Assembly: GCA_964550915.1 (NCBI GenBank)
Contig: CAZKBY010000187.1
Span: forward strand, 1-5,239
DNA length: 5,239 nucleotides
Source: JARYMI01 sp964550915
GTDB taxonomy: Bacteria > Acidobacteriota > Aminicenantia > Aminicenantales > UBA8522
Direction: 5' to 3'
This document shows positions 1-5,008 of the stretch, piece after piece (position 1 is the stretch's first letter; every line of letters begins with the position of its first letter). Under the pieces are notes generated by a model. That model worked only from the letters and a program-made list of their open reading frames with translations. It made no database searches and was not told where the DNA came from. The position numbers were made by a program, and so were the translations under genes.

Positions 1-948
1 CGTTCCCAAAACTTGATTGTTGAAACCATAATGTGAGAGGACAAGCGCGCAGTCCGAAATATCAGGGATGTTAGATTCAGAACCAATCAAAACCTTAACC
101 CGCTCCAGGCTGATGAAATCAGAAAGGAGCTTGGCGAGCTTGATCCTTTCCTCAAAATTTTGGAACAGGGATTTGAGCGTCTCCATGCTAAACAGCTCGG
201 GCTTTTCAATAAGCCTGGAAACTCCCTGAAGAACAATGTGGCTTTCCCCTTCTTCTTGAGAAATGTATGCTTTCAACAAAGAAATGAGCTTATTGATGGC
301 CTCCTCATAGCTCAGCTTATACCTGGGGAGCTCCTTGAGCAGGTAATCCCTTACAAAAGTTAAGTTCTTGCCCCGGAAATGGTGGTTAATATATTGCGAA
401 GCTTTGTCCAGCTCCAATTGCGTGAAATAGTGCCGAGTTTCTACAATTTCTGTCAAGACGAGGTTAAACGTCGTGATCAAGATGACCATAACCTTTTCCT
501 CTGAGATTTTTATCAGGCGAACGTGATTGAAGTTGACCCTGGAGATGCTTGGCGAAACGACAAACCCCAGGTTGTCGGAGTGCTCGGCCAGCAGCTTCGA
601 GACCTGGGTCAAAAGAGAGCTGAAATCGCCCTTGTCTAAGGCAAAATCTGGCGGGATGAAAGCAAGCTGCTCGTCCGTAAAGAGAGTCTCATCAAACAAG
701 CTATTGACATAAAATCTCAAGCCTTTATCTGTGGGCACCCGGCCGGCCGACGGGTGGGGCTGGGAAAGGTAGCCCATCTCTTCGAGCTTGGCCATGATGT
801 TCCTTACCGTAGCCGGAGAAGCAGAAACCGTCCTTTTTTGAACGATGAAGCCGCTTGAGGTCGGCTGGCCCTGTTTTAGATAATTTTCGACGATGATGTT
901 TAAGACAACCTTGTCTTTTTCCCTGAGAAAAAGCGTCGAAGCCACCAT
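1..948 (-). CDS. hrcA: Heat-inducible transcription repressor HrcA (3' end beyond window)
   Basis: An open frame of 316 codons reads from ATG at 948 down to base 1 with no stop. HrcA represses class I heat-shock operons (groESL, dnaK) by binding CIRCE operators, and its activity depends on GroEL. The N-terminal winged helix carries the family hallmark at residues 44-81: SPATVRNIMAKLEEMGYL, then QPHPSAGRVPTDKGLRFYV. The central dimerisation and GAF-like region follows. The frame ends at YGFNNQVLGT, just where the family's C-terminal IGVIGP segment should begin, so about 30 residues of a typical ~340 are missing beyond the edge. The start is set by an in-frame TGA 18 bases upstream of the ATG; the next ATG (codon 52) lies inside the DNA-binding domain. 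There is no Shine-Dalgarno sequence. Downstream grpE-dnaK-dnaJ would be usual, but this lies outside the window. Family assignment is secure. Confidence 0.96.
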   Translation of the reverse strand, partial: MVASTLFLREKDKVVLNIIVENYLKQGQPTSSGFIVQKRTVSASPATVRNIMAKLEEMGYLSQPHPSAGRVPTDKGLRFYVNSLFDETLFTDEQLAFIPPDFALDKGDFSSLLTQVSKLLAEHSDNLGFVVSPSISRVNFNHVRLIKISEEKVMVILITTFNLVLTEIVETRHYFTQLELDKASQYINHHFRGKNLTFVRDYLLKELPRYKLSYEEAINKLISLLKAYISQEEGESHIVLQGVSRLIEKPELFSMETLKSLFQNFEERIKLAKLLSDFISLERVKVLIGSESNIPDISDCALVLSHYGFNNQVLGT

Positions 949-960
949 TTCAGCAAGGAA

Positions 961-989
961 TTTATATCATTAACGGGCAAAAATTTCAA
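961..989 (-). promoter_or_regulatory. Sigma-70-type promoter of hrcA with extended -10
   Basis: On the minus strand the -35 box TTGAAA (989-984) is followed after 17 bases by TATAAA (966-961), with a TG one base upstream of the -10 (TGATATAAA). The expected transcription start is near 954, about six bases before the hrcA ATG at 948. This matches the absence of a ribosome binding site and implies a leaderless or nearly leaderless mRNA. It is a prediction from consensus matching only. Confidence 0.7.
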
Positions 990-1015
990 CGGAGGGCTCG
1001 GCCCCTGAAATTGCC
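976..1015 (-). promoter_or_regulatory. Inverted repeat overlapping the hrcA -35 box (operator or terminator)
   Basis: GGCAA (976-980) and TTTCA (984-988) pair with TGAAA (1006-1010) and TTGCC (1011-1015), leaving three A residues bulged. Inside is a smaller GGGC/GCCC hairpin (994-997 with 1001-1004, loop TCG). Read on the minus strand, the right arm runs into five T residues (983-979), so it could be the intrinsic terminator of the upstream operon. It also covers the hrcA -35 box and most of the spacer, so it could instead be an operator. It does not resemble CIRCE. Confidence 0.4.
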
Positions 1016-1040
1016 TGTGGCCACCCCGATGAATCCTATC

Positions 1041-1078
1041 GAGTTATCGCTTCTGTTTCTTAGAAGCCTAAGCGACTC
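1041..1078 (-). other. Imperfect stem-loop downstream of the MEMO-family gene
   Basis: GAG (1041-1043) pairs with CTC (1076-1078), TCGCTT (1047-1052) with AAGCGA (1070-1075), and GTTTC (1055-1059) with GAAGC (1063-1067) around a TTA loop. TTA is bulged on one side, and a CT/CT internal loop separates the upper helices. This gives about 14 pairs, one of them G-T. It lies about 70 bases past the MEMO stop codon. No T-run follows on either strand, so it is not a classical intrinsic terminator; it may be a 3' end-stabilising structure or chance. Confidence 0.3.
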
Positions 1079-1146
1079 ATGTCGACCAGAAGTCCCTGTC
1101 TCCAACTTGGGTAGGTTGCGCTATCTCGATAGATTTGGCTCGGAGG

Positions 1147-1953
1147 TCAGAGGATACGGAGCCCGGCATAGCCAACGACTTCGTCATAATCTCCTGTGAC
1201 CTCGCCCGACGTCTGGTAGCGGACGAGTTCAGCCTTTTTAGCCCCAAGGGATTTAGCCGCCAGGATGGCCGCAACAGTCGGCTGGTAGCCGCACATGGAA
1301 ATGTCTTCCTCTCGCACGACGTCATACAATCCTCTGGCATCAAGGGCAAGGATCTTTTCAATGGCCAAGAAATCCTTCTGTCTCGCTACCTCTTGGCTAA
1401 CATAGTGGCTCATGTCCGTGCTGGCGACAAGAAGGGCCTCCTTCTTGCATTCTTTAAGGCCGGCTACCACAGCCCCGGCCAGCTCATCCAAGTCTTCAAA
1501 ACTCGCCCGGAAGGAGATGCAGAGGGGGACGATGGCAAAATCCTTCTTGAAATACTGGATAAACGGAAGCTGGACTTCCAGCGAATGCTCCAGGGCATGG
1601 GCGCCCTCTTCTTCCTCGATCAAAGCTGAATGGCTCATGATAAGCCTGGCCAGATCTGATTGGACAGGGATTTCACCAAGCGGGGTCTGCCAAGATCCCT
1701 TTTCGGATATGGCAAAAACTGACTGCATTCCACGATGGCTGGGTCCGAGAACAATGACCAGGCCGGGCAAGACGACTGAAGAGAAAACAGCTCCAGCCAC
1801 GGGGCCGGAGTAGACATAGCCGGCGTGAGGGGAGACGACAGCAACAGCTTTTTTCTTTTTGGCCCGTGGATCGACCATCGTTTCGATCATGGCCGTTAGT
1901 TTTCCGGCTCTTTCCGGATAAAAATAACCAGCGACCGCCGGCTGTCTAATCAT
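1147..1953 (-). CDS. MEMO1-family protein (AmmeMemoRadiSam system protein B type)
   Basis: The 268-residue product has the family's whole length and order of motifs. It opens with IRQPAVAGYFYP, followed by SPHAGYVYSG (41-50, His43), LGPSHRG (69-75, His73), EHSLEVQLPF (122-131), STDMSHY (178-184, His183) and MCGYQPT (220-226, Cys221). The fold is related to class III extradiol (LigB-like) dioxygenases. The three histidines and the cysteine correspond to the metal-binding pocket described for human MEMO1, so metal binding is likely, but the bacterial reaction is not established. Start: a GTG at 1980 would add nine residues and overlap the upstream stop, but ATG 1953 has AGGAGG five bases before it and gives the usual family N-terminus. 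It is the last gene of the lysine operon, 23 bases after the saccharopine dehydrogenase stop. The AMMECR1 and radical-SAM genes that often accompany this family are not in the window. No signal peptide is visible, so it is probably cytoplasmic. Confidence 0.92.
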   Translation of the reverse strand: MIRQPAVAGYFYPERAGKLTAMIETMVDPRAKKKKAVAVVSPHAGYVYSGPVAGAVFSSVVLPGLVIVLGPSHRGMQSVFAISEKGSWQTPLGEIPVQSDLARLIMSHSALIEEEEGAHALEHSLEVQLPFIQYFKKDFAIVPLCISFRASFEDLDELAGAVVAGLKECKKEALLVASTDMSHYVSQEVARQKDFLAIEKILALDARGLYDVVREEDISMCGYQPTVAAILAAKSLGAKKAELVRYQTSGEVTGDYDEVVGYAGLRIL

Positions 1954-1958
1954 CCTGA

Positions 1959-1964
1959 CCTCCT
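1959..1964 (-). promoter_or_regulatory. Ribosome binding site deciding the MEMO-family start
   Basis: AGGAGG on the minus strand ends five bases before ATG 1953. It lies inside the nine-codon extension that the GTG at 1980 would create, so it supports initiation at 1953. Confidence 0.8.
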
Positions 1965-1976
1965 CTGGGCCTGGAG

Positions 1977-3299
1977 TCACAGCTTTTCTCTTTTTTCCTT
2001 GAAAGCGATACCAAGCCCTTTCAATTCCTGGAGTATTGGTCTGTAAATATCCGGCAGAACCGGGATGTGAACTCCCCTCTCCGTGATCTTTCCCTCCAGG
2101 ATGAGCTTTGTCCCGATGGCGGCAGGCAAGCCGACAGTTCTGGCCATGGACGAGTCCCCGCCAGGAATGCCAAAATCAATAAGCGTGGAAATGATCTTCT
2201 CCCTTGCTCCATCCGGATATCCGGCGATGAACTCGTGCTGAAGGACGATCATGTCCCTCTCCCCTTCTCTGTACTGAAGCTTCTCGATCATCCGGGCAGC
2301 GACGATGTCGAGGGCTGAGCCCTTTTGGAGCGGAAGCGGTTCATCGCTCAGTAAACCCAGCCATTCCAGACGCCGCACAATGGCCAGGCCGGACTCGATC
2401 CCCAAGTGTTCGCAAAGGGCTTTCCTCAGGTCTTTTTCAGCGGGGAGGGGGACAAGGCGGCGCAAGAAATCGCGATAAGTCAAACCCGTCCAGTCCCTTT
2501 CTTCCTGGTCGAGAACCCCCAGCTGAACCATCTTCCTGATCGTCTCGCACCAACCGATATTCCGGAGAGTTCCGCGGAGCATAGTTTTCGCCTCGGGGAT
2601 GCCGTAGAGCTCAATATAAGGAAGAGAATTCCGGTTCGGGTAAGCCTCAAAAACGCCCAGACCTTCGATGGCGATAAAGCTGTAGTTCTCAAACAGGTTC
2701 TCCGAAGGAACGAACACTTCCTGTCCATCCTTCAAATACTGAGCCGAATTCTTACCGGCCAGCAGCACACCGACCGGGCTCCAGGAGAATTTATAACCAA
2801 AAGGATTCGTGTTGGCCTCGGGCGCGGGCAAACCTCCGCAGAAAGAAATAAAGCTCTGGATTCCACCGCCCTTTCCCTTGACTTCGTCAATGACGCGCAT
2901 GGCCTCCATGTGGTCGATGCCAGGGTCAAGACCAAGTTCATTGAGGATCATGATTCCTGCCTTTTTGGCTTCAGCATCGAACTTTTTCATGGCCTCGCTG
3001 ACATAGGAGGTTGTTACCATATGCTTCTTGTGAGCAAGGCAAAACTCGGCCACTTTGGGGTGGAAGGAGTACGGAACCATGCTAATGACCAGGTCGGCCT
3101 CCCTGACTTCGCTTTTCAAAGCCTCTTCACTCTTCAGGTTAAGCTCCTTGGCCAGGCCTCGGGGATGACCCTCGATAAGTTTTTCAGCTTTGCTAACCGT
3201 CCGGCTGGCAACCTCAACCCTGAGGTCGGGTTGATCAAGAAGATACCGGACTAACGGTCTGGCGACAAGCCCGGCACCGAGAATAAGAACCTTTTTCAT
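1977..3299 (-). CDS. Saccharopine dehydrogenase (glutamate-forming; AASS C-terminal half)
   Basis: The 440-residue protein is predicted to oxidise saccharopine with NAD(P)+ to aminoadipate semialdehyde and glutamate, the second step of the saccharopine route. The N-terminal Rossmann domain opens with KKVLILGAGLVARP (glycines 8 and 10). It continues through VISMVPYSFHP (71-81) and VTTSYVS (95-101) to NELGLDPGIDHMEAM (120-134). The catalytic/substrate domain shows FCGGLPAPEANTNP (153-166) and YKFSWSPVGVLL from 169. Later come YPNRNSLPY, MLRGTLRNIGW, AEWLGLL-like RLEWLGLLSDE and the C-terminal MARTVGLPAAIGTKL. These match the C-terminal half of animal AASS closely by recall, including the length. 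Start: ATG 3299 has AAGGAGA six bases upstream; a TTG at 3317 would add only six residues and contain that site. It begins 21 bases after the stop of the reductase gene. The physiological direction (catabolism or synthesis) cannot be read from the sequence. Confidence 0.95.
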   Translation of the reverse strand: MKKVLILGAGLVARPLVRYLLDQPDLRVEVASRTVSKAEKLIEGHPRGLAKELNLKSEEALKSEVREADLVISMVPYSFHPKVAEFCLAHKKHMVTTSYVSEAMKKFDAEAKKAGIMILNELGLDPGIDHMEAMRVIDEVKGKGGGIQSFISFCGGLPAPEANTNPFGYKFSWSPVGVLLAGKNSAQYLKDGQEVFVPSENLFENYSFIAIEGLGVFEAYPNRNSLPYIELYGIPEAKTMLRGTLRNIGWCETIRKMVQLGVLDQEERDWTGLTYRDFLRRLVPLPAEKDLRKALCEHLGIESGLAIVRRLEWLGLLSDEPLPLQKGSALDIVAARMIEKLQYREGERDMIVLQHEFIAGYPDGAREKIISTLIDFGIPGGDSSMARTVGLPAAIGTKLILEGKITERGVHIPVLPDIYRPILQELKGLGIAFKEKREKL

Positions 3300-3304
3300 G
3301 GATG

Positions 3305-3311
3305 TCTCCTT
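3305..3311 (-). promoter_or_regulatory. Ribosome binding site of the saccharopine dehydrogenase gene
   Basis: AAGGAGA on the minus strand lies six bases before ATG 3299 and within the 21-base gap after the reductase stop. It selects ATG 3299 over the in-frame TTG at 3317. Confidence 0.8.
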
Positions 3312-3320
3312 TCTCAAGTC

Positions 3321-4640
3321 TCAAACAGGGATGAATTCGCGCAAGTATTCATAGTCCGGCGTCAGTTCTCCCCGGAAGAGAATCATGGCCTTCTTGAGTG
3401 GCAGGGGGAGCAAGCATTGGCCGAAGCTTCTCGTATAATCGGCGGCTGCGATCGCCGGAACGAATGGCTTAAGCGTCTGGCTGAAAAAAATGGAGGACTC
3501 GAGGGAAATCTCGGCCGGGAGGTTGTCCACGGCCATGATAACCGGGCCCCTTCCTCTGACGCCTTCTTTAGGCCCGTCTTCTTCAAGGTCGTAAGTGAAG
3601 ACAGGGTCAGAAGGATTTGTACACTTGACCGTACACTCGACTCCACCGTTGACATCACAGGAGATATCTCCGATGACGCGAAGACGGTGAGGCCCCGAGC
3701 CAAGATAAAGACTCTTAAGAAATCTCTTAGTGATAAACCGCGGATACCGGGGGGACCAGAAGATTGCGTTAACGAGCACAGTCAGATATGGAAGAAATTT
3801 ATCCAGCACGGGCTTGTACCTATCCGGATAGTCATAGTACTCTTGAAGATTGAAGCGGCGACTCCTTGCCTTCGGTTCGACCATGTCTTCTTCTTTAAAG
3901 ACAGTCTTGTAGACACGATTCTCGCTGAACCTCTTCTCCTGGAATATCTCTTTGAGCCGGCCCGGCGAGATCTCCGCAAAGGGCAGGAGGTCGAAAATCT
4001 CTTGGGCGCCTTGGGAGACGTGGCCGTACCCCGCAAACCCGAAAACAAGAGGAATGAGAGAAGACGCCAAGCCATGCTGATGAATTTCCCATCCGACTTT
4101 CTGGATCGACTCCTTCGCTTCAACAAGACTGGCGTAGTCAATGGTCTTGCGGATAGAGGCAAAGGGGCTGTTTATTCCCTCAGTCAAGAGGCGCTGCCCC
4201 AAAGCCCAGAGAGTATCGATCATCCCGGCCTGGCCAGCCTGCCGGCCGAAAAAAACCAGCCGACGGCCCCGTTCATCTACGATCCGCTCATAGTCAATAA
4301 GCGTGCAGCGAAGATCCATCATCTGCCTGAGCATTGGCATATTGTGCGGCTGCCCCTTGATCGTATGAGAGAAAAAAACATAGACTCTTTCTTCTCGGAA
4401 GAACTCGAGGGGAATCTCTTTCACGGCCAGGACGATCGGACAGGACGTGAGGTCCTCGGAAACGGTGACTCCTTCCCTCAGGAAATCCTCATCCTGGAAT
4501 ACGCGAATGGCCGAAGGTTGAACCCAGATCTCGATTGGATACTCCCTCATCAGCTCTCCGGCATGAGCTGGAATAAGAGGTGACCGCCTTTCCCACGGGT
4601 TTTTATCCTCCCGACGGATTCCAATTAGTGTCCGGACCAT
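3321..4640 (-). CDS. Lysine-ketoglutarate reductase (saccharopine-forming; AASS N-terminal half)
   Basis: The 439-residue protein is predicted to condense lysine with 2-oxoglutarate and reduce the adduct with NAD(P)H to saccharopine. It belongs to the alanine dehydrogenase/transhydrogenase-like superfamily. Motifs shared with the N-terminal half of animal AASS appear in order: IGIRREDKNPWERRSPLIP (6-24), AVKEIP with Lys74, VFFSHTIKGQ with His92 (88-97), LIDYERIVDERGRR (114-127), FGRQAGQAGMI (131-141), and a nucleotide-binding-type loop FGFAGYGHVSQGA (200-212). GDISCDVNGGVE, VFTYD and VDNLPAEI (around 371-378) follow. The length fits the AASS domain alone, and no saccharopine dehydrogenase domain is fused; that activity is the next gene, 21 bases downstream. 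ATG 4640 is preceded by AAGGG eight bases upstream and by a good promoter. It is the first gene of the operon. No lysine riboswitch can fit in the roughly 20-base leader. Confidence 0.93.
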   Translation of the reverse strand: MVRTLIGIRREDKNPWERRSPLIPAHAGELMREYPIEIWVQPSAIRVFQDEDFLREGVTVSEDLTSCPIVLAVKEIPLEFFREERVYVFFSHTIKGQPHNMPMLRQMMDLRCTLIDYERIVDERGRRLVFFGRQAGQAGMIDTLWALGQRLLTEGINSPFASIRKTIDYASLVEAKESIQKVGWEIHQHGLASSLIPLVFGFAGYGHVSQGAQEIFDLLPFAEISPGRLKEIFQEKRFSENRVYKTVFKEEDMVEPKARSRRFNLQEYYDYPDRYKPVLDKFLPYLTVLVNAIFWSPRYPRFITKRFLKSLYLGSGPHRLRVIGDISCDVNGGVECTVKCTNPSDPVFTYDLEEDGPKEGVRGRGPVIMAVDNLPAEISLESSIFFSQTLKPFVPAIAAADYTRSFGQCLLPLPLKKAMILFRGELTPDYEYLREFIPV

Positions 4641-4648
4641 CTTTTTAT

Positions 4649-4653
4649 CCCTT
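4649..4653 (-). promoter_or_regulatory. Ribosome binding site of the lysine-ketoglutarate reductase gene
   Basis: AAGGG on the minus strand lies eight bases before ATG 4640. It is a moderate match. It contrasts with hrcA and cysS, which have none. Confidence 0.55.
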
Positions 4654-4666
4654 GATCAGGCCTAAA

Positions 4667-4696
4667 ATTATGTCATAAACCGAGGGGATCGGTCAA
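4667..4696 (-). promoter_or_regulatory. Sigma-70-type promoter of the lysine/MEMO operon
   Basis: The -35 box TTGACC (4696-4691) and -10 box CATAAT (4672-4667) are separated by 18 bases, with an extended -10 TG (TGACATAAT). The expected start near 4660 gives a leader of about 20 bases containing the AAGGG ribosome binding site. The -35 box overlaps an inverted repeat at 4692-4706. Confidence 0.7.
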
Positions 4697-4706
4697 TCGA
4701 GTTGAC
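4692..4706. promoter_or_regulatory. Inverted repeat GTCAA-N5-TTGAC at the operon -35 box (possible operator)
   Basis: GTCAA (4692-4696) and TTGAC (4702-4706) form a perfect 5-base dyad around TCGAG. The left arm is part of the -35 box of the lysine operon promoter. The size and position suit a dimeric repressor, but a dyad this short may be chance and no regulator gene is nearby. Confidence 0.35.
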
Positions 4707-4755
4707 GAGCGGCGATATTCTTGTGGCTTGCCACAGGGGCCGATCGTCGGGGGTT

Positions 4756-4777
4756 CCAAGGGGGTGTGACCCCTTGG
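4756..4777. repeat. Perfect 8-pair inverted repeat
   Basis: CCAAGGGG (4756-4763) and CCCCTTGG (4770-4777) pair perfectly around a six-base loop GTGTGA. It is followed within five bases by the bulged hairpin 4783-4805. Arms rich in G-runs and C-runs recur in the neighbouring hairpins (CCCTTGA at 4866, TTGGAAGGGG at 4935). Confidence 0.75.
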
Positions 4778-4934
4778 TCGCAGGGCGTGGGTTCATGCCC
4801 CGCCCGGATTTATTATGCGGGAACACTGAAAGGGATTTAGCTTTATCCAATTAAGCCCCCTTGCGCCCTTGACCAATCAAGGGGAAATAGGTAAGTGTCT
4901 CCGGCAAGGTCGGAGGCAGGAAGCGCAGCGACCG

Positions 4935-4969
4935 TTGGAAGGGGGAACGCGAAGCGGTTCCCCTTCCAA
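4935..4969. repeat. Long hairpin with GCGAAGC tip abutting the cysS -35 box
   Basis: TTGGAAGGGG (4935-4944) pairs with CCCCTTCCAA (4960-4969). After one bulged G, AAC (4946-4948) pairs with GTT (4957-4959), and GC/GC closes a GAA triloop (4949-4955), with G4956 bulged. This gives 15 pairs in 35 bases. The GCGAAGC tip is a sequence known for an unusually stable mini-hairpin. The right arm ends two bases before the cysS -35 box. Confidence 0.75.
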
Positions 4970-4970
4970 G

Positions 4971-4999
4971 TTGACTCAGGATTCTCTTCCCTTTATATT
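4971..4999 (+). promoter_or_regulatory. Sigma-70-type promoter of cysS
   Basis: TTGACT (4971-4976) and TATATT (4994-4999) are separated by exactly 17 bases. The expected start near 5006 is about three bases before the GTG start codon of cysS at 5009, implying a leaderless mRNA. No Shine-Dalgarno sequence is present. Confidence 0.75.
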
Positions 5000-5008
5000 A
5001 GTCTGGCA

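Larger units (their letters stand above)
4720..4969. other. Non-coding chain of six stem-loops between divergent promoters
   Basis: No convincing gene lies between 4641 and 5008. The central part folds into successive stem-loops. At 4720-4737, CTTGTGG pairs with CCACAGG (one G-T). At 4756-4777 there is a perfect 8-pair stem (see its own entry). At 4783-4805, GGGCG/CGCCC plus GGG/CCC pair with one bulged T. At 4866-4883, CCCTTGA pairs with TCAAGGG around CCAA. At 4897-4917, GTCTCCG pairs with CGGAGGC (one G-T). At 4935-4969 there is a 15-pair stem. A smaller CCGA/TCGG dyad lies at 4740-4750. None is followed by a T-run, so they do not look like terminators. It could be a structured RNA or a REP/MITE-like intergenic element. 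It does not match a tRNA (the T-loop-like TTCATGC lacks the conserved A) and lacks the SRP RNA core motif. Confidence 0.55.

Noticed and set aside
1041..1078. Possible CIRCE, because GAGT and ACTC arms are present
   Set aside because: The half-sites are in the opposite order to CIRCE (GAG first, CTC last), and the spacing and bases do not match.
1036..1132. CTATCGAG (1036-1043) and its complement CTCGATAG (1125-1132) as a long-range pairing
   Set aside because: An 8-base complementary pair about 80 bases apart is plausible by chance in a 200-base spacer and has no other support.
1135..1629. 164-codon open frame on the plus strand opposite the MEMO-family gene
   Set aside because: It is a shadow of the conserved gene, with no supporting start signal or motif.
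2406..3254. 282-codon open frame on the plus strand opposite the saccharopine dehydrogenase gene
   Set aside because: It is antisense to a gene whose motifs match AASS throughout; no family features are visible in the antisense product.
3417..4583. 388-codon open frame on the plus strand opposite the reductase gene
   Set aside because: It is fully antisense to a strongly conserved gene, has no recognisable motifs and no clear ribosome binding site; it is a codon-bias shadow.
4781..4810. Possible tRNA 3' half (GGGTTCATGCCCC resembling a T-arm)
   Set aside because: The loop TTCATGC lacks the conserved A58, and no anticodon or D-arm can be placed upstream.
4668..4850. 60-codon minus-strand open frame in the hairpin region
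   Set aside because: It runs through several stem-loops and into the -10 box of the lysine operon, with low-complexity basic sequence; it is better explained as chance translation of a structured or repeated region.
4895..4935. Possible SRP (4.5S) RNA, because of GGCAGGAAGCGCAGC
   Set aside because: The conserved GGTCAGG and GGAAGCAGCC pairing core is not present.
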